The notes beneath the pieces were generated by a model. It was not told the DNA's origin. It did not search any database and was given only the letters and a program-made list of their open reading frames with translations. DNA of 64,000 nucleotides from Biomphalaria glabrata. Taxonomy: Eukaryota; Mollusca; Gastropoda; Planorbidae. The stretch spans positions 27,787,842 through 27,851,841 of the forward strand of contig NC_074727.1 in assembly GCF_947242115.1 (NCBI RefSeq), given 5' to 3'. Shown here piece after piece: positions 22,539 to 33,511 of this stretch. Position 1 is the stretch's first letter. Each line of letters opens with the position of its first letter. A program made the position numbers and the translations under genes.

Positions 22539-23100
22539 TGTCAGGGTTATGTTAAGGCCTTAGCTCGTTTGCCCGGGCCCCTGACATTCAACCAGGCACC
22601 TTCGTGCTTACAATAAATAATTGACTCACTGGTAACAATGTAAATATTTAATGATATAAATATAAGTATGATGACAAACTAATGGAGTAATGACATTGAA
22701 TTTGGAACATTTTAATACTGTGAATTTATTAATTAAATAATAATTATACCCCTTGCTGTCCCACACGTACACATTAATGTTCGAAAACACAACACACTGC
22801 TGTCTTTTAGTCACCAGCGTAGACTTCCAATTCCAAGCTAACTCCCTGTAAAGACAAAGTAAAGACAAACTAAAAAGGTCTAGTAGACTATCACTATGGC
22901 ATCGAAACAACTGCGAAACGCAGTTATGCCTTAGATACTCACCCTAAACAGGGGAACACAGAAGAATTTCAACAAACGTTACACCAGCAGAACAAAAACA
23001 CTCCATCAACTTACAAGCAAGGCAACAAAAAGAAAGTGCGTTCAAAAATAGTGCACTTAATACACATTGGTGCTAGAATGCCATAATCTACGCACCGACA
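22539..23100 (-). repeat. 3' LTR of element B
   Basis: 562 bp, TG...CA ends, 3' LTR in the minus-strand sense. Next to it is the polypurine tract 23101-23115. Confidence 0.95.
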
Positions 23101-23115
23101 TTCCCCCTCTCCCCC
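23101..23115 (-). promoter_or_regulatory. Polypurine tract of element B
   Basis: Plus strand ttccccctctccccc, so gggggagagggggaa on the coding strand, directly abutting the 3' LTR: the expected plus-strand priming site. Confidence 0.9.
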
Positions 23116-23526
23116 AAACTGGTTCTTACAAAGTATGGACCAGTTTCCGTACCTCAAACTGAAAGAAAAGTAAGAAGATATCATTGCAACTACAAGGTAA
23201 GCACATCCATCTAGGAAAATTCATCCGCATTAACATCACTCTCCCAAACATAACAACTTAGAAGAAAAATTACCAATGACACTTTTTACTAAAGTATCCA
23301 CATCACACTATGAACCATTCACAAAATCACAATCTACCAACCAATCAAATTTAAAATGCATAATCAGCAAATTAATGTCCATTATACTAAATGCAACATA
23401 ATATCATCAAACATAAAGTGCAAACATTTTCAAACAACAATGTATACATTGGAACCATAAAATGCATAAGACATGTATAAAAACAATACATAAGTATGTA
23501 GCTCATGTAGCTGCGTATTTGAAAGT

Positions 23527-24930
23527 CTATAGCAATCTTGAACACAGATCAGCAAGCAGATTGTCCTCCCCTTTGACATGAACAACATCAAAAGAATAAT
23601 CCTGCAACATCAGCGCCCATCTTGTAATACGTGCATTGGTAAAGTTAGTGCTCCTAAGGTAAGATAAAGCCTTGTGGTCAGTCTGGAGATGAAATTTTTT
23701 TCCGGCCAGATACCTGTCCAATTTTTTTATTGCATATACAATGGCCAATCCTTCCCGTTCAATGATAGAATACTTCTGCTCCCGAGGCAACAACTTACGG
23801 CTCACAAATTTTATAGGATGCAACATACCATTCACACACTGGCTAAGAATGCCAGAGATCCCTTTGTCTGAGGCATCAGCCTGGAGATAGAACGGTAGAG
23901 AAGAATCAGGCAAACGAAGAATAGGATAGTTACACAGACAGGCCTGCACTCTCTTCAATGCCTTCGCACACTCACAGCTCCAGTCGACTCTCATGGATTT
24001 TCCACGACGTAATAATTCCGTAAAAGGAAAAACTAAATCCGCGTGTTTTGGTATAAACCTACTGTAGTAGTTAATTAACCCAATCAAACCACGAAGTTCC
24101 TTTTTTGTACTTGGAGTCTTAAATTCCAAAATCTTTTTCACATTACTATGATCAGGTTTGACAACTCCCTGTCCGACACTATGACCTAGAAATTTTACAT
24201 TAGTAAAGCCCACCTCCAATTTGGCGGGTTTTAATGTAAATCCATTCTTTCTTAAAGCACTAAATACAATACGAACACTTTCAATGTGCCTGTCCCAGTC
24301 CTCACTGAAAATACAAATGTCATCGAAATAAAACAATACATTTTCTAAACCTCTTAACATGCGCTTAACAATCTTGTTAAAGTGATTAGGAGCACCGCTT
24401 AATCCAAAGGGTAAATAATGGAACATATAATGTCCTCCCAAAACTGTAAATGCTGTAAATGGTTTGCTTGTTTCACAAATTGGAATTTGCCAGTAACCTT
24501 TAGTCAGATCCAGTAACGTAAAGTACTTAGCTTTATATAGCATGTTGAACAAATCTTCTTGTTCGGGAATTACCTCAGCGGGTATTTCAGTAACATTATT
24601 TAATTTTCTAAAATCAATACAAGGTCGCAAAGTTCCGTCTTTCTTTTTTATTATAACAACGGGCGCTGCATAGGAAGAGTCTGTTGGCCCTATAATTCCC
24701 AAATCCAACATGCTGTCAATCTCTTGCTTAACTTTATCTCTTAAGTGGATAGGTACCGCATATGGTTTTAAAGTCACAGGTTTCGTATCAACCAATTTAA
24801 TTTTAAACTCTTCGACCTTGGCTCTACCAGGAATATCAGATATTATGTCTTTAAATTCACTCAAAATGTCATCAACTTGCTTCTTTTGTATAGCATTCAA
24901 ATCGGGATTAATTTTGACCTGCGTCAACAC
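23527..24930 (-). mobile_element. Element B reverse transcriptase and RNase H region
   Basis: About 467 codons. RT motifs in order: LRPCIDFRKLNNVT, YFTLLDLTKGYWQIP (block A Asp), LPFGLSGAPNHFNKIV and the catalytic FDD in LFYFDDICIF, then KFLGHSV, LRGLIGLINYYSRFIPKHA, and RNase H with FYLQADASDKGISGILSQ, EREGLAIVYAIKKL and LQTDHKALSYL. Block wording is Ty3/gypsy-like. The region lies 3' of integrase in the transcript. Confidence 0.95.
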
Positions 24931-24939
24931 ATTCCCGCC

Positions 24940-25235
24940 CCTCCTCTTGCGACCTAATCTCTAGCGTTGGGATGTTAGCAATTACATCTTCAGTCTCCCC
25001 ATCCTGCTCATCAACTTCTTCTTCCCCCACAACTGATACCATGGTAGCTGATAAAAGTTCATTTGTATCCTCAGTTTCAACGTTTGAATTGCTTACTTCC
25101 TTTACCCTACAGTGATATTTCATGAGTCTGTTTATGTGATACACCTTTATCTTATTTTCTTTCTCAACCACGTAATTGAACTTTGATATTTTATTCACCA
25201 CCTTATACGGGCCTTGCCAAAACACGGACAGCTTA
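24940..25235 (-). mobile_element. Element B integrase tail (GPY/F module) and linker
   Basis: Carries FWQGPYKVVNKISKFNYVVE and YHINRLMKYH, the GPY/F module that ends Ty3/gypsy integrases, followed by an acidic linker (EDTNELLSATM, EEEVDEQDGETEDV). In standard Ty3/gypsy elements this module closes the polyprotein; here RT follows. Confidence 0.85.
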
Positions 25236-25237
25236 TT

Positions 25238-26685
25238 GTCTCTGTGTGGCTTGAGGACTAAAACACAGTCGCCCTCATTCATGTCTCGTCTAGACGAATA
25301 TTTGTGTGGCTTGAGGACTAAAACACAGTCACCCTCATTCATGTCTCGTCTAGACGAATATCTGTGTGGCTTGAGGACTAAAACACAGTCACCCTCATTC
25401 ATGTCTCGTCTAGACGAATATCTGTGTGGCTTGAGGACGAAAACACAGTCACCCTCATTCATGTCTCGTCTAGACGAATATTTGTGTGGCTTGAGGACTA
25501 AAACACAGTCACCCTCATTCATGTCTCGTCTAGACGAATATTTGTGTGGCTTGAGGACTAAAACACAGTCACCCTCATTCATGTCTCGTCTAGACGAATA
25601 TCTGTGTGGCTTGAGGACTAAAACACAGTCACCCTCATTCATGTCTCGTCTAGACGAATATCTGTGTGGCTTGAGGACTAAAACACAGTCACCCTCATTC
25701 ATGTCTCGTCTAGACGAATATTTGTGTGGCTTGAGGACTAAAACACAGTCACCCTCATTCATGTCTCGTCTAGACGAATATCTGTGTGGCTTGAGGACTA
25801 AAACACAGTCACCCTCATTCATGTCTCGTCTAGACGAATATCTGTGTGGCTTGAGGACTAAAACACAGTCACCCTCATTCATGTCTCGTCTAGACGAATA
25901 TCTGTGTGGCTTGAGGACTAAAACACAGTCACCCTCATTCATGTCTCGTCTAGACGAATATCTGTGTGGCTTGAGGACTAAAACACAGTCACCCTCATTC
26001 ATGTCTCGTCTAGACGAATATTTGTGTGGCTTGAGGACTAAAACACAGTCACCCTCATTCATGTCTCGTCTAGACGAATATTTATGTGGCTTGAGGACTA
26101 AAACACAGTCACCCTCATTCATGTCTCGTCTAGACGAATATCTGTGTGGCTTGAGGACTAAAACACAGTCACCCTCATTCATGTCTCGTCTAGACGAATA
26201 TCTGTGTGGCTTGAGGACTAAAACACAGTCACCCTCATTCATGTCTCGTCTAGACGAATATTTGTGTGGCTTGAGGACTAAAACACAGTCACCCTCATTC
26301 ATGTCTCGTCTAGACGAATATCTGTGTGGCTTGAGGACTAAAACACAGTCACCCTCATTCATGTCTCGTCTAGACGAATATCTGTGTGGCTTGAGGACTA
26401 AAACACAGTCACCCTCATTCATGTCTCGTCTAGACGAATATTTGTGTGGCTTGAGGACTAAAACACAGTCACCCTCATTCATGTCTCGTCTAGACGAATA
26501 TCTGTGTGGCTTGAGGACTAAAACACAGTCACCCTCATTCATGTCTCGTCTAGACGAATATCTGTGTGGCTTGAGGACTAAAACACAGTCACCCTCATTC
26601 ATGTCTCGTCTAGACGAATATCTGTGTGGCTTGAGGACTAAAACACAGTCACCCTCATTCATGTCTCGTCTAGACGAATATTTGT
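25238..26685 (-). repeat. 60-bp in-frame tandem array, 24 copies, in the integrase tail of element B
   Basis: Twenty-four head-to-tail 60-bp copies. On the coding strand each is 20 codons, YSSRRDMNEGDCVLVLKPH plus K or R. GDCVLVLKPH is the first strand segment before the GPY/F motif, so the array multiplies that piece of integrase. Copies are nearly identical: one recurrent K/R codon switch and a few single-copy changes. The antisense strand is also open throughout because the unit is a multiple of three with no antisense stop. Confidence 0.97.
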
Positions 26686-26808
26686 CATATTGCATCTTGT
26701 ACTTCTTTTTGTTAGCATCGCTGTTAGATTTAGCAATAGAAGTCATCGCTGTTAGATTTAGCAATAGAAGTCATCGCTGTTAGATTTAGCAATAGAAGTC
26801 ACCTCTGA

Positions 26809-28176
26809 TCATCTTTGTTTTAAGTCCACTAAATAAGTGAACACATTCTTATATTCAGTTTCTTCTTCAGCATTTACAAATACTTGCTTCAAAATAGCCA
26901 GTGGGCCTCTCATTTGTCTCCCATAGACAAGCTCAAATGGCGACAACCCCGTTGTCTCATTAGGTACCTCTCGGTAGGCGAACAATGCTGCACTAACTTT
27001 CCGGTCCCAATCATGAGGGCTATCCTGACATACTTTCCTTAAAAAGGATTTTAAAGTAGAATTGAGCCTTTCTATCATACCATTAGAGCTGGGGTGGTAT
27101 ATAGTGGAGTGCACTGGTTTAACTGAGAAAAACTCGCACACCTGTTTGTACAATTCGGAAGTAAACTGGGGGCCTTGATCACTTAATATTTCTATAGGTA
27201 GCCCTATTCTACAAAAAATATTAATTAGTGCCTCAATAACTGTTTCTGTATTTATATTCCTCAGAGGTATCGCTTCTGGCCATCTGGTAGCGACATCTAC
27301 CACTGTCAAAATATACCTATTCTTATTGTCAGTTATCTCCAATGGCCCAATAATATCTGTAGCAACTTTGTAAAACGGAGTGGTAACAACATTCATTTGG
27401 CCTAGCTCCACTCTGTCACAACGACGTGGCATCCTAGCTTTCTGACAAATATCACACGACCTCACAAACTCTTTTATATCTTTATCTAAACCTTGCCAGA
27501 AAAAATATTTGTAGATTTTACTTTTAGTCTTTCTTAATGACAAATGCCCTGCTAACATACTCTCATGAGCAGTTTTCAACACAATTTCTCTCTTAGCTGA
27601 AGGTACAACTAACTGTCTTTCTTCCTCACCAAACTCTCCCCTAAACACTCTGTACAATAGTCTATCAAACACTTTATATTCCACACTTCCATTCTTTTTA
27701 TTATCTACACAATTGTCCACATGTCGCTCCCATAGATCTTTCAAAGACGGATCACTCAATTGTTCACGTAAAAAATCATCACTCGTACCTAAAACATCAC
27801 GACAATCTTCCAATATTCCACACTCATTTACAGGGCCACTATCATTCTCTCTATCTTTCGCTGACCTAGTTACTGCTGCGCAATCAAACTCCTGACTCAC
27901 ATTAATATCAACATTCCCAAGAATCAAATCTGCAACAGGATCTTTAAAACAAGCAACCACATATTTCCCAACAATGTAATCCGACTCAATACTTACACAC
28001 GCCAATGGATAATTCCTCACTGTCCCATCAACAAGCTTTAATTTATAAGTACCAGGAATCATATCTTTCTCACCAACTAATGAACTTCTAATTCCTATAA
28101 CACTCGAACCAGAATCTTTGAAAACAGACACACTTATCCCATTTACTCTTCCCTTTTCAAACTTCAGCTTACCCAC
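26809..28176 (-). mobile_element. Element B protease and integrase region
   Basis: The N-terminal part holds an aspartic protease (VFKDSGSSVIGI, the DSG active site, and ADLILGNVDI). Then comes integrase: an HHCC zinc region with H...H (ESMLAGHLSLRKTKSKI) and CDICQKAR, and the DDE core with KVATDIIGPLE, ILTVVDVATRWPEAIPL, LSDQGPQFTSELYKQ and HPSSNGMIERLNSTLKSFL. The family cuts LTR ends and inserts them into target DNA. The frame closes near the repeat array. Confidence 0.93.
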
Positions 28177-28299
28177 AGACTTATCACGTAATGACTTATC
28201 AACATATGAAAAAGTTTCTCTCTTACATGGGGAAAAATACTCATCTCCTTTCCCTAAAGTACAATTTCCACAATTTTGAACATTACGAGGACTACTCAG

Positions 28300-29677
28300 T
28301 CACCTATACCTTACTGGTGGACCTTGATCTCTATTTGTGAAACTGATTCTATTTTGGTACACCCCATTGCCCCCAGTTCTACTGCTCCTGTAATTAGGTG
28401 TAACATCACTTTGTCTCACAAAACTGTTACCTCGGATTCTACGACCACTACCATCAAACTGTCTCTGATAACGCCCTGTTGAAACATTTCTACTGGGTCC
28501 TTGCTGATTAGAAAACGTCGCAGATGATGTCCTAGATCTATCATCAACATCAGGAACAGAATTAATCACGGAAGAACGCTGAGGACATTCTGCCGATTTG
28601 TGGCCACTCCTATTACAATTAAAGCAAATAACCACGTTTCTTTCAGCAACTGGATTTGTATTCATCCCAGGCTCATCACACGCTGCCGCAACATACACAC
28701 TGTCTTCCTTCGCAAGCGACACCCCCCCCCCCACTAGCGACCTTAAACCCTTCAATAACATCAATCATATCATCAACTGTGCCTTTCTTACTTATTATCA
28801 GTTGCTTGTACACATCTCCTGACACATTTTCAAGTATCCTATCTTTTACCAGCAACCCTTTCACTTCTTCCACAGTCTTGCCTACTTCAGCCATTTTCAA
28901 CCAATTGTCCAACGCGTTTCGCAGCTCGGTGACAAAACCCCTAAAATCGTTCTGACGTGGTTTCACCCGGTGGAACCTCTTGCGGCAGGTTTCCGCGTTT
29001 ATATCCGCATGTCGCAGTAATACAGCCCTCACTTCCTCATAATTTTCATTCAAAAACAGACTGTCCCGCAGCATACAGTTTCTTAGAAAGGTAGTTAGTT
29101 TATAGGACAAGAGCAATGACCATTCCTTTCTATCGATCTTGCATCTTGTTGCGACGGCCTCAAAGTGTGTTAAATATGCCATCAGGTCATCGTCTTCCTT
29201 CATTCCCTGGAAGCTCTTGTCAAGTTTATCTAAAACATTTCTAGGCCGCACCTCTGCCTGTGTTGCCGTCCCAGCCGCTGTTGCTGACTTTTCCTTCATT
29301 TTTTCTAGTTCCATCTCCTCTTTCCTCTTGAGTTCCTCCCTGGCATCTCTTTCTTTCCACCTTTCGTGTTCCTCACGCTTGGCCTTATCCTCACGTTCAA
29401 ATCTGGCTTTCTCCTCTGCCTTCGCCTCTGCTCTCAATCTTTCCTCTCTCTCAAATCTGGCCTTCTCCTCTGCCTTCGCCTCTGCTTTCAATCTTTCCTC
29501 TCTCTCAAATCTAGCCTTTTCTCGTTCAAACTCCTCTTTCTTAGATTGTTCATAGTCTTCTTTCTGCTCAGCCACATACCTCTCTAACCTTTCACCTTCG
29601 TACCCCAGAGAACGACCATCACTTATAAACTGGGCAGTAATTGTCAACCTAGTTTCCATGATAAATACAATGTACAC
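28300..29677 (-). mobile_element. Element B gag region with CCHC knuckle
   Basis: N-terminal highly charged coiled-coil stretch (ERE/KAE repeats, about 29340-29560), a gag core with MAYLTHFEAVATRCKIDRKE and VSGDVYKQLIISKKGTVDDM, and a C-terminal nucleocapsid knuckle CFNCNRSGHKSAEC near 28590-28630, followed by an Arg/Gly-rich tail. This is a retroviral-type Gag that packages element RNA. Confidence 0.9.
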
Positions 29678-30271
29678 TACTTGGCTGTATTATATTTAAA
29701 TTATATACAATATGGGAACCTAAAAAATTTCTACTAATTGTACAAGAGATCAACTAAAGCCTAGAGCCTGCGGTTAAATGGCAAAGAAAGAAACCTATCT
29801 GTGCAGTATCCCACGTCGGAGGAAAGTGCATCACTCAGGCCACAGCGTCGAAATATAGTTGCCACAGGACAATCCACCACAATACTAGTAGCCTCAGACT
29901 TCAGTAGTTACCAACAGCCACTTTACACTCACGTTCGCTTGTTGCCGGGAGCGAGAAGACACTCGTTCAAATGTGTAGCACAATATAGAAAACAAGAAAA
30001 TACAAATGCGTTTCAATCTTGCAATACAATAGTTATATAGTATATAGTACAGTATATTTATAGTGTTATATCACTTATATCACAAAGGATGTATTTATTT
30101 GCTACTTTCGATATACATCGTTGCCAATGGTACACAATTCAATATTAGTACAGTAGATTGTAATGCAATACTATGTAAACAATTATTAGATTGTAGACAC
30201 TGCTGCTACATAATCAAGTAACTAAAACTTATATAATGATTGAAATTATAGTTCTGTGACTGGTAGTCACA
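29678..30271 (-). other. 5' leader of element B
   Basis: About 600 bp of AT-rich sequence between the primer site and gag, without coding signal. Confidence 0.6.
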
Positions 30272-30289
30272 GCCGGACTCGAGCCCCCA
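30272..30289 (-). promoter_or_regulatory. Primer-binding site of element B
   Basis: On the coding strand, two bases after the 5' LTR, the 18-mer TGGGGGCTCGAGTCCGGC begins with the TGG that pairs with a tRNA CCA end. The tRNA species could not be named by eye. Confidence 0.65.
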
Positions 30290-30291
30290 AC

Positions 30292-30852
30292 TGTCAGGGT
30301 TATGTTAAGGCCTTAGCTCGTTTGCCCGGGCCCCTGACATTCAACCAGGCACCTTCGTGCTTACAATAAATAAATGACTCACTGGTAACAATGTAAATAT
30401 TTAATGATATAAATATAAGTATGATGACAAACTAATAGAGTAATGACATTGAATTTGGAACATTTTAATACTGTGAATTTATTAATTAAATAATAATTAT
30501 ACCCCTTGCTGTCCCACACGTACACATTAATGTTCGAAAACACAACACACTGCTGTCTTTAGTCACCAGCGTAGACTTCCAATTCCAAGCTAACTCCCTG
30601 TAAAGACAAAGTAAAGACAAACTAAAAAGGTCTAGTAGACTATCACTATGGCATCGAAACAACTGCGAAACGCAGTTATGCCTTAGATACTCACCCTAAA
30701 CAGGGGAACACAGAAGAATCTCAACAAACGTTACACCAGCAGAACAAAAACACTCCATCTATTTACAAGCAAGGCAACAAAAAGAAAGTGCGTTCAAAAA
30801 TAGTGCACTTAATACACATTGGTGCTAGAATGCCATAATCTACGCACCGACA
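30292..30852 (-). repeat. 5' LTR of element B
   Basis: 561 bp, nearly identical to 22539-23100. It forms the upstream end in transcription sense. Confidence 0.95.
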
Positions 30853-30857
30853 ATCCC

Positions 30858-31720
30858 CATTTCTACCTCGCGTAGACTTTATCCCATAATATTTCTTCCA
30901 ATTCTCAATCTCCCTTACTGAACATATTTTCACCCCATGAATGTTCCCAATAATTAAATCTATCTCACCCTGCTCTACAACACAAGCTTCTACTGTCCCC
31001 TTAAAATACGGTGTGTCTATACTAACTTTAGCAATCGGTAATTGAACACTATTCCCCCCATTAAACATAACACACTTCCTAGATTCGCCTGTATATTCAT
31101 GGTCTTCCACCTCCGCTGTAAATGATCTCGACAATAAAAATGTCCATTTGTCTTCAGGGTACTCCAGTTCTCTCATTTCTATTTCGAACTTCTTCAAAAA
31201 AATGTATATGTCCATTTTGTCTTCGTTGAATATCAAACCTTTATATTTTGCCAGTTTATTCCCTGTAGAGTCACTCTTTCTTTTATCATTCTCTTTTCCT
31301 TGGTCTGTTTTTAACTTTTTCTCTGCTGTCTCTTTTTCAAACGCTAATCTTTCTCTTTCAATGGCGACTAATTCATTTTTCTTTTCCCTTTCAATTGCTA
31401 CTATCTCCTTATCCTTTTCTCTTTCGCTTTTGTCCTCCTTATCTAATCTCTCCTTTTCTTTGTCTTTTTCCATCGCTAATCTTTCCTTTTCTTTGTCTCT
31501 TTCTCTTTTGTCCTCCTTATCTAATCTCTCCTTTTCTTTGTCTTTTTCCATCGCTAATCTTTCCTTTTCTTTGTCTCTTTCTCTTTTGTCCTCCTTATCT
31601 AATCTCTCCTTTTCTTTGTCTTTTACCATCGCTAATCTTTCCTTTTCTTTGTCTCTTTCCATCGCTAATCTTTCCTTTTCTTTGTCTCTTTGTCTACCTC
31701 AGCCTTGTCCGCCATAGTCG
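30858..31720 (-). mobile_element. Gag and protease-like region of element A
   Basis: On the minus strand: a Lys/Glu-rich region made of roughly 78-bp DNA repeats (KEKERLDKEDKRERDKEKER type, about 31390-31700), a gag-like segment (KMDIYIFLKKFEIEMREL) and a piece with PIAKVSIDTPYFKGTVEAC and IDLIIGNIHG, similar to the end of the element B protease. Element B cuts in at 30853. Confidence 0.75.
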
Positions 31721-31831
31721 ATTACTAATAATATCGAATCGAATGTTCTCCTGTCTCTAGATCTAGACTTTACTATCTCTACTGTCTGCTGACAGGAGAT
31801 CCCATGTGTATAGAGGGATACGTGGGTTTTA

Positions 31832-31849
31832 CCTTTGCGTTGGGCGCCA
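31832..31849 (-). promoter_or_regulatory. Primer-binding site of element A, tRNA-Lys type
   Basis: Two bases from the LTR the coding strand reads TGGCGCCCAACGCAAAGG. The first 12 bases equal the well-known tRNA-Lys(1,2) primer site of several retroviruses. Confidence 0.7.
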
Positions 31850-31851
31850 CT

Positions 31852-32037
31852 TATTACGTCTTTATATTGGATGAGACTCTTTAGACATGTAAACGACAAA
31901 TCAAAGTTTATAAATACTTTAATCTTTATTAACACTGAAAACACTTTCTTGTTCATAGTCCTCCATTTCGGTTCTTCCTTTTTCTTTCAACACGCATTCG
32001 CACCTTTTCACATTTACACTAAGATGCGCACGTAACA
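31852..32037 (-). repeat. 5' LTR of element A
   Basis: 186 bp, matching 20417-20602 except for about two positions. Confidence 0.9.
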
Positions 32038-32109
32038 CCGGGGTAAGGTCAAAGAAGACGTAAAAACAAACACAGGTTAATTCTAATCAACCAATCAGGA
32101 AAAGAAGTC

Positions 32110-32546
32110 AGGGGGGGGGGGAATAGCATACGTCAGATTCTAGAAGGTCATTGTTAATAAAATATTTAGAATAAACGTTTTTAGGATTCTGAAAAGTACG
32201 GTTTAAAAAAGTATAAATTAGGGGAAAGCTAGCTAGTCGGGGTCCTTGAATAGTAAAATAGTAACTGTCTTGTGTTGTAGTAAGTTATTAAATGACTGCA
32301 GGTCCATTAGGTAAAGCTGTATCGTTAAGTTGTTTAAATAATAAATGATATCAGTGGAAGTAGTATTAGTAAAAAGTGTTAATATTATCCAAATATCGAG
32401 TTGAAAGTGTACGTATACATTTAGTTTGAGCGGCGCCTTCGCCATAGGGTCACGGAGGTCACGGTTTGAGGAAGTTTTAAGAAGAAAGACACGAACACAA
32501 ATGTTTCTTCAGTTTGTTGTCAAGTTATTTATAGACATCTCCGGCA
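32110..32546 (+). repeat. Dispersed LTR-like repeat, copy 1
   Basis: A G run (32110-32121) precedes a sequence with gtataaatta at about 32210. From 32221 to 32546 it matches 49639-49930 (both begin ggggaaagctag and end catctccggca). By position it may be the 3' LTR of element C; no TSD was found. Confidence 0.45.
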
Positions 32547-32729
32547 CAATGATTCTGTTTGGGCCATTGTTAATATAAGAAGACATCTCAGGCACTCAAG
32601 GAATAGAAATCCTCTCTACAAACAGAAAGGGCAAGAAAATGTTTCTCTCCGATACCTCGTGCTGATACGCAGACATGGGAGTTGACAGAGGATTCAGTGC
32701 ACATGATCTCTATAAGTGATTCGAAATAC

Positions 32730-33130
32730 AGCACAATGAGTAATTATCTGCCGAAATTGAAAAAAGACTAAATGGGGCTAAACAAAGATGGCTAAGATGG
32801 ATTTTAGGAGTCAGTTATAGAGATCGGGTCTCAAATAAGGAAATCCTATGCCAAACTGGAAGTTGACCCCTAAGTAAGGTTGTGACAGAGCGTTGCATGA
32901 GGTTTGCGGGACATGTTCTCTGACAAAATGAATTGCGCATACTAAGAGTTGCGATGTCATTGAGGTAATTACGAGGAAAACGCAATGAGGGACATAATAG
33001 TATAATCTGGCGCCACACTTTCATTGACACCAGGTGGTAAGACGCTTCAGACATTGCCAGTGACAGATCTTTGTGGAGACAGCTTGCCGTCCAATGCGCC
33101 GAACGGCGCGGAAGAATCCAAGTCTAAGTC
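32730..33130 (+). mobile_element. 5'-truncated copy of the 34-36.7 kb LINE
   Basis: The text from gaaaaaagactaaatgg to caagtctaagtcctaa parallels 36296-36690 throughout (CRTG-like segment, RRMRFAGHVL, SDRSLWRQLA, AERRG) with many substitutions and indels. It is a short decayed 3' copy in the same orientation as the longer one. Confidence 0.85.
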
Positions 33131-33463
33131 CTAAATCAAAAAAGCAGATTGCCTTTTTGAACTAAATTTTTTTTATTTTTAAATAGCAGGATTATGCATT
33201 GTAGATACCTCAGAATATGCATTTTTTGTGTTTTAAATACCGGAAATAGTGCCTGGCACGGGGCTCCGCCCCTTACCCAGCTGGAGGAGGTTTCAGCGCT
33301 ACCCCAGAACCCTTTGCTGGCAAGGGCTGGATGTCTACAGTTTTCCCACTAACTTCAGGAATAACCTATTCTAGAGTACAATAAACGTCTTCCGAAAGAA
33401 TGAAGGATCAGAATGTACTAAAGATCCATTATGTGTGTGTGTACACACACACACATACACATT

Positions 33464-33511
<48 letters not shown>

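Larger units (their letters stand above)
22539..30852 (-). mobile_element. Element B: 8.3-kb Gmr1-like LTR retrotransposon, TSD atccc
   Basis: The LTRs (22539-23100 and 30292-30852) begin tgtcaggg and end cgcaccgaca. They differ at about five bases plus one 1-bp indel in about 561, and the perfect duplication atccc flanks the element (22534-22538, 30853-30857): a recent insertion. In transcription order (minus strand) the parts are primer site, gag with CCHC knuckle, protease, integrase with HHCC and DDE-type core, a tandemly repeated integrase tail, then Ty3/gypsy-type reverse transcriptase and RNase H, polypurine tract, LTR. Integrase before RT is the order described for Gmr1-like elements and differs from standard Ty3/gypsy. 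It looks almost whole, with about three apparent frame interruptions. Confidence 0.93.
20417..32037 (-). mobile_element. Element A: small gag-type LTR retrotransposon, TSD ccggg, hosting element B
   Basis: Two 186-bp LTRs (20417-20602 and 31852-32037) differ at about two positions and are flanked by the perfect 5-bp duplication ccggg (20412-20416, 32038-32042). Without the nested insertions it would be only about 2.6 kb. Parts on the minus strand: a charged Lys/Glu repeat gag-like region, a gag-like helical segment, a protease-like end and a separate CCHC knuckle. No RT or integrase was seen, so it looks non-autonomous. The frame is broken in a few places, mainly by insertions. LTR similarity suggests a fairly young insertion. 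Confidence 0.85.

Noticed and set aside
25176-26783. 535-codon plus-strand open frame
   Set aside because: It is antisense to the element B integrase-tail array. A 60-bp unit without antisense stops is open by construction.
30763-30852. Tail of an open frame running from element A into the LTR of element B
   Set aside because: The frame crosses an insertion boundary marked by a TSD, so the joined product is an accident.
31148-31760. Ser/Leu/Phe-rich plus-strand frames resembling membrane proteins
   Set aside because: Antisense of the Lys/Glu-rich gag repeats of element A.
33435-33508. (tg)n/(ac)n and (at)n runs as a Z-DNA or origin signal
   Set aside because: Ordinary microsatellites; nothing nearby supports a function.
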